NCBI RefSeq assembly: GCF_028737195.1 | Contig: NZ_JAQZAJ010000004.1 | Location: 124,001-188,000 of the forward strand | Source: Pseudovibrio exalbescens | Lineage (GTDB): Bacteria > Pseudomonadota > Alphaproteobacteria > Rhizobiales > Stappiaceae | Direction of reading: 5' to 3' | Length of the DNA stretch: 64,000 nucleotides | In this document: positions 43,549 through 52,483 of the stretch, piece by piece | How the letters are laid out: every line of letters begins with the position of its first letter | Numbering within the stretch: the stretch's first letter is position 1 | Position numbers and translations under genes: made by a program | The notes under the pieces: generated by a model | What the model was told of the DNA's origin: nothing | The model's input: the letters and a program-made list of their open reading frames with translations, nothing else | Databases searched by the model: none

Positions 43549-45065
43549 TGACAGCAGTGAAGACCACCAAGGCCGAGCCGCTCTTCACTACGGCGGATTG
43601 GAACTTCGAGGTGTTGCAACGCACCTATGACGCCATCGAGGAAGTGGCGGTAAAGGACCTTGAGCTGAATGTTTACGCCAACCAGGTGGAGATCATCTCC
43701 TCCGAGCAGATGTTGGATGCGTATTCTTCCATCGGCATGCCGCTGATGTATCAGCACTGGTCGTTTGGTAAACACTTCGTTAACGACGAGGTGAGTTACC
43801 GAAAGGGCCTGCGCGGGTTGGCCTATGAAATCGTGATCAACTCCGACCCGTGCATCAGCTACAACATGGAAGAGAACACCATGGCCCAGCAAACGCTGGT
43901 CATGGCCCATGCTGCGTTTGGTCACAATCATTTCTTCAAGAACAATCACCTGTTCCGGCAATGGACTGATGCGGAAGGCATTCTTGATTATCTCAACTTT
44001 GCCAAGGGGTACATTGCCAAGTGCGAAGAACGCCACGGCGTTCACGAGGTGGAGCGCATTCTGGATGCGGCCCATGCGTTGATGAACAATGGCGTCTTCC
44101 GCTATCGCCGGCCGCAGAAACTTTCCCTGAAGGCCGAGCAGGAGAAGGAAAAGGAGCGCCGGGATTACGAAGAGCGCACCGTGAACTACCTGTGGCAAAC
44201 CGTCTATTCCGGACCTGAGGGCCAAAAGTCCGAGGCGCAAAAGGAAGCGGAAGAACGCAAACACACCTTGCGTTTGCCGGAAGAGAACATCCTCTATTTT
44301 CTGGAGCAGTACAGCCCGATCCTGCAAATCTGGCAGCGAGAGATCCTGCGTATCGTCCGCAACATTGCCCAATACTTTTACCCGCAGCGCCAGACCAAAG
44401 TGATGAACGAGGGCTGCGCCTGTTTCGTGCACTATCACATCGTCAACACCTTGCAACAGCGCGGGTTGCTCTCAGATGGTGCCATGTTGGAGATCTTGCA
44501 CAATCACTCCAACGTGCTGTTCCAGCCCAGCTTTGATGATCCAAGGTATTCTGGGTTCAACCCCTATGCTTTGGGGTACGCCATGATGGAGGACATCAAG
44601 CGGATTTGCCTGGATCCGACGGAGGAGGACCGGGCATGGTTGCCGGAGATTGCCGGTAAGAAAGACTGGAAGGGGGCCATAAAGGATGCTTGGGCCAATT
44701 ACCGCGATGAGTCTTTCATTCAGCAGTATCTGAGCCCCAAGGTGATCCGCGACTTCCGCATGTTTGCCATTTCTGATTATGCGAAGGATTCCCATGTGAC
44801 AGTCTCGTCGATCCATAATGAGCGTGGCTATGGGGAAGTGCGCGAAAAGCTGGCGCAAAACTACGATGTGGCGGTCATCGATCCGGACATTCAGATTGTT
44901 GATGTTGACCTCTTGGGTGACCGGCAGCTGAAGCTCCGCCACTACAAGCGCAACGGTGTTTCTTTGGATCAGAAGGAACGGGACAAGGTGCTGGCGTTGC
45001 TGCGCACATTGTGGGGTTATGGTGTGCTCTTGGAAGAAGTGGACGCGCCGCCGCCGCGCCATTGA
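43548..45065 (+). CDS. spoVR: SpoVR family protein (YcgB)
   Basis: A 505-residue protein. The start at 43548 overlaps the yeaH TGA and is preceded by GTGGAGCGG. Family motifs include YANQVEIISSEQMLDAYSSIGMPLMYQHWSFGKHF, LVMAHAAFGHNHFFKNNHLF, MNEGCACFVHYHIVNTLQQRG and NPYALGYAMMEDIKRICLDPTEEDR. Despite the sporulation name, it is common in non-sporulating Proteobacteria together with PrkA and YeaH. The C-terminus is DAPPPRH. Confidence 0.95.
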   Translation: MTAVKTTKAEPLFTTADWNFEVLQRTYDAIEEVAVKDLELNVYANQVEIISSEQMLDAYSSIGMPLMYQHWSFGKHFVNDEVSYRKGLRGLAYEIVINSDPCISYNMEENTMAQQTLVMAHAAFGHNHFFKNNHLFRQWTDAEGILDYLNFAKGYIAKCEERHGVHEVERILDAAHALMNNGVFRYRRPQKLSLKAEQEKEKERRDYEERTVNYLWQTVYSGPEGQKSEAQKEAEERKHTLRLPEENILYFLEQYSPILQIWQREILRIVRNIAQYFYPQRQTKVMNEGCACFVHYHIVNTLQQRGLLSDGAMLEILHNHSNVLFQPSFDDPRYSGFNPYALGYAMMEDIKRICLDPTEEDRAWLPEIAGKKDWKGAIKDAWANYRDESFIQQYLSPKVIRDFRMFAISDYAKDSHVTVSSIHNERGYGEVREKLAQNYDVAVIDPDIQIVDVDLLGDRQLKLRHYKRNGVSLDQKERDKVLALLRTLWGYGVLLEEVDAPPPRH

Positions 45066-45094
45066 TCTCAAGGTATGCCGACAAGCGAGGGGAG

Positions 45095-45118
45095 GGGAGA
45101 ATGGAAGTGAGTTCTCCC
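45095..45118 (+). terminator. Hairpin after the prkA-yeaH-spoVR genes
   Basis: GGGAGAA (45095-45101) pairs with TTCTCCC (45112-45118) over a 10-base loop, 29 bases after the spoVR stop; no T-run. Confidence 0.5.
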
Positions 45119-45233
45119 TAACCATATGCAGGTTCTGGCTGGCGCCCGGGTGGTTTGGTCTCTTATAGTTGCCTCATGACAACCACAAGAGCGGAGCCAA
45201 CGGTCTGCCGCCCTGCATACAGAGCCTTCCAAA

Positions 45234-46298
45234 ATGACGTCCTGGCGCAAGCAAGCTGTTCAACTCATTCAAGCGGACTACAATCGCTCCGCGGATACGC
45301 ATCTCTTTCGGGTCGATGCTCCGGCCCTGACACGCGTTGATCTCTATCTGAAAGATGAGTCGACGCACCCGACCGGCAGCCTGAAGCACCGTTTGGCGCG
45401 GTCCTTGTTTCTTCACGCGATTTGTAACGGCTGGATCCGTGAAGGCAAGCCTGTCATTGAGGCTTCTTCCGGCTCCACAGCCGTGTCCGAGGCCTATTTC
45501 GCCAAACTGCTGGGCTTGGAGTTTATCGCGGTGATGCCCGCCACGACCTCTCAACAAAAGATTGCAGCCATCGAGTTTTACGGAGGGACCTGCCATTTGG
45601 TGGAAGACCCGACCACCATTGGGGCGGTCTCTCAGCAGCTCGCCGATGACACCGGTGGGCATTTTGTTGATCAGTTCACTTATGCGGAGCGGGCAACCGA
45701 CTGGCGCGGCAGCAACAATATTGCCGAGAGCATTTTTGAGCAGATGTCCAGCGAGCGTTTCCCGGTGCCAAAATGGGTGGTGATGTGCCCCGGCACAGGC
45801 GGCACCTCGGCCACCATTGGGCGCTACATTCGCTACCGCTGTGAAGACACCAAACTGTTGGTGGTGGATCCTGAAAACTCTGTGTTTTATGACTGCTACG
45901 CACAGGAACGAAATGACCTGACGCTGACCTGCGGCTCTCGCATTGAGGGCATTGGGCGTCCGCGCTGCGAAAAATCCTTTGTGCCAACGGTGATTGACGA
46001 AATGCGGCAAGTCCCGGACGCGGCTTCCATCGGGGCCATGCGTGCGCTTGAAAAAACACTTGGGCGGCGCCCCGGCGGGTCAACTGGCACAAACTTCTAC
46101 GGCGTTTGTCAATTGGCAGCGGAAATGCTGGCCCGGGGGGACGAGGGCTCGATTGTCTCGCTCATGTGCGATGGCGGCGAGCGCTATGCCAATACCTATT
46201 ACAACGATGCCTGGCTGGAAGAGCACCACATTCACATCCGTCCCTATGAGGAGCAGGTTCTGACTTTCCTTGGGACTGGACGCTGGGAAGCCCTTTAA
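45234..46298 (+). CDS. PLP-dependent cysteine synthase-family enzyme, Cds1-like (cysteine desulfhydrase)
   Basis: A 354-residue fold-type II PLP enzyme. The PLP Lys motif is DESTHPTGSLKHRLARSLF, the substrate-binding loop is EASSGSTAVSEAYFAKLLG, and the phosphate-binding Gly loop is PGTGGTSATIGRYIRYR. The EGIGRPRCEKSF and GGSTGTNFYGV segments match the subgroup that includes the actinobacterial L-cysteine desulfhydrase Cds1, rather than CysK. Likely reaction: cysteine to pyruvate, sulfide and ammonia. The start has a weak ribosome site. A role near the stress cluster is only a suggestion. Confidence 0.8.
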   Translation: MTSWRKQAVQLIQADYNRSADTHLFRVDAPALTRVDLYLKDESTHPTGSLKHRLARSLFLHAICNGWIREGKPVIEASSGSTAVSEAYFAKLLGLEFIAVMPATTSQQKIAAIEFYGGTCHLVEDPTTIGAVSQQLADDTGGHFVDQFTYAERATDWRGSNNIAESIFEQMSSERFPVPKWVVMCPGTGGTSATIGRYIRYRCEDTKLLVVDPENSVFYDCYAQERNDLTLTCGSRIEGIGRPRCEKSFVPTVIDEMRQVPDAASIGAMRALEKTLGRRPGGSTGTNFYGVCQLAAEMLARGDEGSIVSLMCDGGERYANTYYNDAWLEEHHIHIRPYEEQVLTFLGTGRWEAL

Positions 46299-46547
46299 CG
46301 CGCGGCAAGTTGAAAGTGCAGAGCGCCGCATCTCAGGGACGTCGGAGAGACGTGTTACACATGGACCCCGAAGGATGCGACGCTGCTGCGATCGTCTTTT
46401 GCCCGTCCAGGCGGGCCTTGATCAAGACAACCTCCCGCAATGGCCTATCTATATAAATCAAGGTGTTGAGGGCCCTATATGTAAGCACGATGATGCCCTG
46501 CCGACGCAACCCATGATTTATCATGGGCTACCCGTATTAGGTGTGCA

Positions 46548-47099
46548 TCAAGCTTGCATAGCTGCCTTCAGCGTTGGCAGGAACGCCCAGATTTCTCTGT
46601 TCAATTTGACCATTTTCTTGATTGAGGCTCCCATGGATGCAATCCTTGCTTGATCAACAGGTTTAACCTCTCCCAAGTGCAACTGACCGTTCTTGCGCTG
46701 AATGCGCATGGAGTGCGTGTGCGTAATGGCCCCTTCAGCATCTGTCTTGAACACCGAGTGGTTGAACTCGTTGCGCAGGCGGGTGCTTTCATTAAAAAGC
46801 CGAATGATGCGGCGCAGCTGCCGCGTCACCTCTGGATCAGTCAGCTTGGCCTCTGCCAGCCGTTCAACCAGATCCAAGCGGGCGCGGGTCGTGTTCAAGG
46901 TGCCGAAAACGATGGTCGCGGTGATTTCATCGGTGCGCATGAGATACTGCAGCATGTAAATGAACATGCTTTCGTTGTTTGACCAACAATAACTCATGTT
47001 GCCAATAAGCGCGAAAATGAGGTTTCGCTCTCCAGCCTTTTCTTGGGCTATGCGTTGCAGGGCGTCAAAATCGGGCTGAAGTGGCTCGTCCTCGGGCAT
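46548..47099 (-). CDS. Hypothetical HEPN-like protein
   Basis: A 183-residue, largely helical soluble protein. The segment ESTRLRNEFNHSVF contains R-x4-H (Arg109, His114), the hallmark of HEPN-domain RNases and related proteins. The preceding helices (FGTLNTTRARLDLVERLAEAKL; VTRQLRRIIRLFNE) fit the fold. The start at 47099 is chosen because GGAGG lies nine bases upstream, whereas ATG at 47108 abuts it. Not clearly paired with a MNT-type antitoxin gene. A CCCATGA/TCATGGG hairpin at 46510-46527 follows its stop. The family assignment is by motif only. Confidence 0.5.
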   Translation of the reverse strand: MPEDEPLQPDFDALQRIAQEKAGERNLIFALIGNMSYCWSNNESMFIYMLQYLMRTDEITATIVFGTLNTTRARLDLVERLAEAKLTDPEVTRQLRRIIRLFNESTRLRNEFNHSVFKTDAEGAITHTHSMRIQRKNGQLHLGEVKPVDQARIASMGASIKKMVKLNREIWAFLPTLKAAMQA

Positions 47100-47866
47100 T
47101 TTTGGCATCCTCCCACTCACTCATTTTAAGAGTCTAGGGCATTTTACAGAACTTGCCTCCACGTCTTTTGGGTGAGGTGCATTACAAATCACCTAAGTAA
47201 TGGGTGGTGAACCAATGTTGATGTGTGCTTGTAATGCTTTATTTCCCAGTCAACCTGGTAGATATCGAGTGAAAATTTACCAGTAAAGCTGATTTTACAT
47301 GCGATTGGCACATAACAACGATTAGCCTCCAGATAACAGCAGCTTTCTGGAGTAGTCATGTATGTTTCAATTTTGCAATGGATGTTTTGCGCAACGAGCA
47401 CTACGAGAAATGATGTAAATATTCAAATTGAATATATAGATTGTTCGATATCCATGGTCAAAACAGGCCTATTCTGCGCAGTTCATCCAGTAAAAACACA
47501 AGGTTAAAAAATAACGGGTGATTTTACACTGTTTGCCGCACCGGGTGTTCGTTTTGTTTAGTGTGCCCGCCTTGGCGTTCTCTTGTCCTTTTAGCCGAGG
47601 TCATCTTTGCGATTAGAAGATGTGGGGGCAGGGCAACAACAGGATCAAGGGATCGAGACAGTAAAGCGTCGCTGACCTGAAAACCATAGGTTTCAGGAAG
47701 GGTGTTGCTTTGCCTGAACGACGCTTGGGCTGTCTCTGGTCTGTTCCCGAAAAAGGGCGACTGCACAAACGCTGCAGGAAACACGCGGTGCTGGACCGTT
47801 CGACCCGATGACGTAGAAGATCGTCGCTTTGAAACGCCCGCCAGACCGCTCTATTGGAGCCAAGGC
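47100..47866. promoter_or_regulatory. Long upstream region of the secreted repeat-protein operon
   Basis: About 770 bases without a supportable gene. The part 47160-47540 is AT-rich. The frame that continues upstream of the repeat protein to 47702 (with Cys and Trp residues unlike the protein) has no ribosome site and is treated as leader. See the nested stem-loops at 47664-47726. Confidence 0.5.
47664..47726 (+). promoter_or_regulatory. Nested stem-loop leader before the repeat-protein gene
   Basis: AAGCGTCG (47664-47671) pairs with CGACGCTT (47719-47726) and encloses a second stem CCTGAAA (47676-47682)/TTTCAGG (47691-47697). If transcription starts upstream, this would be a structured 5' leader ending 140 bases before the start codon. 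No known riboswitch class is recognised. Confidence 0.45.
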
Positions 47867-50800
47867 ATGTCAGTTGATATTGATGACCTGAAAAACGCGA
47901 TTGAAGACGCCATCAACGACGTTGATGGGCAAATGCCCATTCCTACCGATAATCCGGGCAATGATGCCGGATTGGCCGCGCATCAGACCAACGAGCTTTC
48001 CGATTTCGATCTGGTTGAAGCCCCTGAGCTGTCCAACGCGGCAGACCCATGGCAAACCGTCAGTGTGAATGGCGGCTCGGCAGCAGCTGGAAACGGGATT
48101 ACCGACGTAAATGACGCCGGAAACGTCGGCGATGATCTTTCGATCTCGGGTGAGGCCGGAGCCTCCGCAGATGCTGCGGGCCGAGCGGACATGTTTGTCC
48201 AAAGCATCGAGATGGGCAACAACGTTCAGCAGAACGCCTTTTCGGCTGCGGTCACGGGCGGTGACTACGATGTATCTGCGTCTGGTGGTGAGGGCGCGTC
48301 CTTCAACAGCGGTCAGGCGTCAGATTCTCAGCTGGAAACGCTGAGTGCGGTGAGCCTGGAGCAGGCAAACACCGCAGATGATGCGGATGAGATTCTTGAC
48401 GCGACGGTGCTGAGCGAAAGCAATGTGTCGCGCAATCCCACTCAAACGGTGACCGTTGACGGCGGTGTTGCCACCGCAGGTGATGGCATCAACAGCGTTG
48501 GCGGGGGTGCAGTTGGCGCAGCGGGCAGTGTTGGCGACGATCTGTCCATAGAAGGCAGCGCCGCTGCCAGCGCGGACGCACAAGGCGTTGCCACATCAGC
48601 CAATCAGGCGCTTGCGACCGGGGAAAACACCCAGATCAACGCGGCTGATCTTTCCGTCACGGGCGCTGATGTGAACGTTGCTCAAGGTGGCGGCGCAGGC
48701 GCGGGAACCGATGGGGCGGCGCAGCTTTCTTCCATCAGCAGCGCTGAAAATGTTTTCGCAACCTCGTTCTCAGCCGTTGAGCAGCTGAATGAGCTGACTG
48801 ACGATGAAGACCTGGTGGAAACACCCAGCGTGACCAACGCAAGTCAGCTCACCCAAACGGTTGACGTTGACGGTGGCACCGCCTCTGCCGGTGAAGGGGT
48901 TGATGTTGGCGGCCTTGTGGGGGCGTCTGGTGTAGGTGGCGACGCCAGCATCGGTGGCTCCGCATCGGCTTCTGCGGATGCCCAAGGCGTTGCCATGTCC
49001 TACACGCAGGACATTGACAGTGGCGCAAACCAGCAGGCGAACTCTGCGGCGATTTCTTCGGTTGCCGGAAGCCGCGCTGCCGCAAGTGCGGAAGAAAATG
49101 GTGCTACCATTGCTGCTGACAGCGGTGCGTTGATGGCCCCATTTGTTGGCTCCACTCAGGCCGCGGGCATTGCCCAAGAAAACATGGCGGAAGACGCAGA
49201 TGAGATCTCATCTGCGACGGTTCTCAATGATGGTGACAACCTTGATGGCGGCATCCCGAGTGAAGGCATTGTCACGCAAGGTGTGACCGTGAATGGCGGG
49301 ATTGCCAACGCGGGAAATGGCATTGCCTCCGGATCTGGTGTAGGCAATGGCACAACAGAAGGCGACACCAGCATCAGCGGCCACACCTCCGCGTCCGCAG
49401 ATGCAATCGGCGGGGCTTCTGTATTCAAGCAGGCGCTCACAACTGGCGGCAATCTTCAGCTGAATGACGCCGCCGTTGAAATGGTTGGCGGCAGCACCGC
49501 CAAGGCAACCGCAGGCGAGAATGCGGCGCAGGTTGGCGATGTGGCATGGTCTTCGGACTCATTTGCGGTGGGGGCCGATCAGGCCATTGAAAGCGCAAAC
49601 TACCTGGCAGACGAAGATGAGATCACGGATGCGACGGTTGTAAACAATCCGTTCGACGGCACCACCGACGAGCCGGTGACCAACCTTGAGCAGACAGTGA
49701 CGGTCACGGGTGGAACATCTACAGCGCTGGATGGCGTGTCGCAATCAGCCGGCACCATCGGCGACTTCAGCAGCGTTGGCGATGATGCCTCCATCGTTGG
49801 AAGCTCAGAAGCGGGTGCGGATGCATCCGGAACGGCGACGGCGTTCAATCAGGCTTTGGCGACAGGCGGCAATCGGCAGATCAACGAGGCTTCCGCGTCC
49901 ACCGTTGGCGGGCATGTGATTTCTGCTGAAGCAGGGGAAAGCGGTGCATCCGTGGGTGCAGTGAATGGCGGTGCTCCAGATGGTCTGACCGTAATTGAGG
50001 CCGAGCAGAACATCGGGCAGCTCAACATTGCCGAGGACGATGATTTCATCGCGTCGCCTCTGGTTGAAAATCAGGAAGGCGGCATCGTTGAACAGAGCGT
50101 TGCTTCCACTGGTGGCACTGCAACTGCCGGAAATGGCATTCAGCAGGTTGAGGCAAGCAGCCAGATCGGCGGCGACGCTGAGGTGATGGATGATGCCAGC
50201 ATTGTCGGTAAAACCTCCGCAAGTGCTGATGCATCTGCGGCGGCCAGTGCGTTCAATCAGGTCATCGCAACCGGTGGCAACACACAAGCCAACCAGGCAG
50301 ACGCTACTATCACCGGTGGCAATAGCGTGTCAGCCTCCGCAGGCAATGATGGCGTGAGTGTTGACATGCCAACCTTGCGCGGCATCACGCCAAAGATCGA
50401 TCCGGTTGTCAGCATTGAGCAGATGAATGACAGCACGGACAATGACGACATCAACGATGCTCAGCTTGTGAATGCTGGCACCTTGTCCCAAACCATCTCT
50501 TCTGTGGGCGGTTCGGCCACAAGTGAAGATGGCATCAGCCAGATCAATGGCGGCAGCTTGGGGGCACAGGATGTCAACGGCGACAGCGCGATCTCCGGCA
50601 GTGCCTCGGCAAGCGCGGATGCAACTGCAGTTGCGTCGGCCTTCAACCAGTCCATCAGCACTGGCTCAAATGTTCAGTTGAACCAGGCCTCAGTTGACAT
50701 CGTTGGCGGTGACGACAGCGCGGCAACTGCTGGGGAGAACAGTGCCTCTCAGGATACATGGGCGCAGGCCCCGCGTTTCATTGGTGCTGACTCGGATGCT

Positions 50801-52405
50801 GAAGTAACGCTTACCCAACAGAACCTGCTTGAATCCGACACGGATGAGGTGACTTGGGCAACGGTTACCAATGACGGTGCCGTTGATCAGGACGTGGGCA
50901 GCACCGGCGGCGCTGCTTCCAGCGGAGACGGCATCGACCAGTACTACACGGCACCAGATGGGGCTCGTCTTGGCGGCGATACTGTGGGCGATGACTCCAC
51001 CATCGCAGGGGCCTCTGATGCGTCAGCGGATGCCAGCGGTGGCTCGGCGGCTTTCGGGCAGTCCATCAATGTGGCAAGCAATGGCCAGCAGAACACGGCG
51101 GCGACCAGTGTCGTGGGCGGCGACGCAGTTTCGCTTTCCACGGGCGAGGACAGTGATGGCAGCCTGCCTTCTTCCGTCGCTGGCCCGATTGTTGGCCCGA
51201 GAGTGGCGCTGTCGGCGGAGACCACCATTGAAGTCGAGCAGGCCAACTTGCTGGACAGCGACTATGACTACGTCGAAAGTGCAAGGGTCACCAATGACGG
51301 GAGTCTGGTCCAGAACGTTGCCAGTGAAGGCGGCAGCGCCAGCGCTGGGTCCGGTCTCGTTGGCGATGGTTCCAGCCAGATGTTGTCCATGGGTGGGCCG
51401 AATGAGACGGGTGATGACGCCTCCGTGTCTGGGTCAACCAATGCAAGTGCAGATGCCGTTGCTCAGGCTTCAGCTTTCAATCAGTTGATCCGGACGGGCT
51501 CAAACGTTCAGATCAACAATGCAGCTGTTGAAGTGACGGCCTCCAACGCAAACTCCGTGAGCATCGGTGAAGATGCAACCGGTGGGGCAGCGGCGCTGGC
51601 CTCTGGTTTCATGGCAGGCAATGCGGACACGCTGATTACCTTGGCTCAGGCCAATAGTGCCGATGATGGTGATGAGATCGTCGATGCGGTGGTGACCAAC
51701 GCCAGCGGCAGCGATGTGGCGCAAAACGTCACAGCCAATGGCGGCGAAGCCACTGCGCAGCACGGCATCCATGATGATGGCGCCAGCCAGTTCAACGCGG
51801 GCGGCACCGTGGGCGACGATTACAGTGTCTCAGCAAAGGCCCTGGCCTCAGCGGATGCGTCGGCTCAAGTCTCTGCTTTCAACCAGACCCTGCTTTCCGG
51901 CGGCAACACTCAAGCCAACGCGGCCAGCGTTGACTTTGTCGGCGGTAACGACACGGCGTTGTTTGTGGGCGACGACGATAGTCTGGATCTGTCCGTGACC
52001 CCGTCCGGCGGACAGCTTCCGGGTTTGAACAGCTACAAAGACGGCACTGACACCGTCTTCACAGCTGAACAGACCAACAGCCTGGCCGATCAGGACTACA
52101 TCGAAAACCCAAGCGTCATCTCGGCAAACAGCACGGACATGGACCAGATGGTCTCTGTTGATGGCGGTGTTGCGATGGCCGGTGACGGCATTCTGGATGC
52201 AGAAGACCTGTTCGACTTCTCTGCCGGTGACGACATGTCCATCGCCGCGGCAACCTCCGCCACGGCCGATGCCATGGGTGTGGCCTCTGCCTTCAATCAG
52301 ACAATCGTCATGGGGGCCAATGTTCAGGCTAACTCCATCGAGGTGTCTGTGGTGGGCGGTTCCTCCACGGTCAACGTCATTGGCGAAGACGACATGGCAT
52401 CTTGA
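47867..52405 (+). CDS. Giant acidic repeat protein, probable type I secretion substrate
   Basis: A 1512-residue protein with no cysteine, very few Lys/Arg and high Ala/Gly/Ser/Asn/Asp. From about residue 43 it consists of about 11 tandem repeats of roughly 130-145 residues. Each repeat has Q-x-N-x4-D-x-D-E/D-I, then QTVxVxGGxAxAGxGI, a variable linker, VGDDxSIxGSASASADA, ASAFNQxIxTGxNxQxNxAxVxxVGG, and a spacer. There is no signal peptide and no RTX nonapeptide (GGxGxD). The ATG at 47867 has TTGGAG upstream. It is followed by a related protein and a dedicated ABC/MFP exporter pair, so type I export to the surface or medium is the best inference. I cannot match it to a named family. Confidence 0.75.
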   Translation: MSVDIDDLKNAIEDAINDVDGQMPIPTDNPGNDAGLAAHQTNELSDFDLVEAPELSNAADPWQTVSVNGGSAAAGNGITDVNDAGNVGDDLSISGEAGASADAAGRADMFVQSIEMGNNVQQNAFSAAVTGGDYDVSASGGEGASFNSGQASDSQLETLSAVSLEQANTADDADEILDATVLSESNVSRNPTQTVTVDGGVATAGDGINSVGGGAVGAAGSVGDDLSIEGSAAASADAQGVATSANQALATGENTQINAADLSVTGADVNVAQGGGAGAGTDGAAQLSSISSAENVFATSFSAVEQLNELTDDEDLVETPSVTNASQLTQTVDVDGGTASAGEGVDVGGLVGASGVGGDASIGGSASASADAQGVAMSYTQDIDSGANQQANSAAISSVAGSRAAASAEENGATIAADSGALMAPFVGSTQAAGIAQENMAEDADEISSATVLNDGDNLDGGIPSEGIVTQGVTVNGGIANAGNGIASGSGVGNGTTEGDTSISGHTSASADAIGGASVFKQALTTGGNLQLNDAAVEMVGGSTAKATAGENAAQVGDVAWSSDSFAVGADQAIESANYLADEDEITDATVVNNPFDGTTDEPVTNLEQTVTVTGGTSTALDGVSQSAGTIGDFSSVGDDASIVGSSEAGADASGTATAFNQALATGGNRQINEASASTVGGHVISAEAGESGASVGAVNGGAPDGLTVIEAEQNIGQLNIAEDDDFIASPLVENQEGGIVEQSVASTGGTATAGNGIQQVEASSQIGGDAEVMDDASIVGKTSASADASAAASAFNQVIATGGNTQANQADATITGGNSVSASAGNDGVSVDMPTLRGITPKIDPVVSIEQMNDSTDNDDINDAQLVNAGTLSQTISSVGGSATSEDGISQINGGSLGAQDVNGDSAISGSASASADATAVASAFNQSISTGSNVQLNQASVDIVGGDDSAATAGENSASQDTWAQAPRFIGADSDAEVTLTQQNLLESDTDEVTWATVTNDGAVDQDVGSTGGAASSGDGIDQYYTAPDGARLGGDTVGDDSTIAGASDASADASGGSAAFGQSINVASNGQQNTAATSVVGGDAVSLSTGEDSDGSLPSSVAGPIVGPRVALSAETTIEVEQANLLDSDYDYVESARVTNDGSLVQNVASEGGSASAGSGLVGDGSSQMLSMGGPNETGDDASVSGSTNASADAVAQASAFNQLIRTGSNVQINNAAVEVTASNANSVSIGEDATGGAAALASGFMAGNADTLITLAQANSADDGDEIVDAVVTNASGSDVAQNVTANGGEATAQHGIHDDGASQFNAGGTVGDDYSVSAKALASADASAQVSAFNQTLLSGGNTQANAASVDFVGGNDTALFVGDDDSLDLSVTPSGGQLPGLNSYKDGTDTVFTAEQTNSLADQDYIENPSVISANSTDMDQMVSVDGGVAMAGDGILDAEDLFDFSAGDDMSIAAATSATADAMGVASAFNQTIVMGANVQANSIEVSVVGGSSTVNVIGEDDMAS
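47990..52402 (+). repeat. About 11 tandem coding repeats of roughly 400 bases
   Basis: Repeats begin (amino-acid landmarks) at NELSDFDLVE, QANTADDADEI, QLNELTDDEDL, QENMAEDADEI, SANYLADEDEI, LNIAEDDDFI, QMNDSTDNDDI, QQNLLESDTDEV, QANLLDSDYDYV, QANSADDGDEI and QTNSLADQDYI. DNA identity between units is moderate, so the array is old or diversified rather than a recent expansion. Confidence 0.8.
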
Positions 52406-52424
52406 TCTGCCCCTTGAACCAAAG

Positions 52425-52464
52425 CCTGCGCGGAGACTATCCGCGCAGGTCTTCTTTGAAGACC
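52425..52464 (+). terminator. Two consecutive hairpins between the two repeat-protein genes
   Basis: CCTGCGCGG (52425-52433)/CCGCGCAGG (52441-52449), then GGTCTTC/GAAGACC (52448-52464) with a TTT loop. Both stems are perfect and overlap by two bases. They sit 20 bases after the first stop and 20 bases before the next start, suited to attenuation or mRNA protection. Confidence 0.6.
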
Positions 52465-52483
52465 AACAGTCAAGGCAACCCAG

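Noticed and set aside
47702-47866. N-terminal extension of the giant repeat protein
   Set aside because: No ribosome site; composition (Cys, Trp, Arg) unlike the protein; the ATG at 47867 has TTGGAG upstream.
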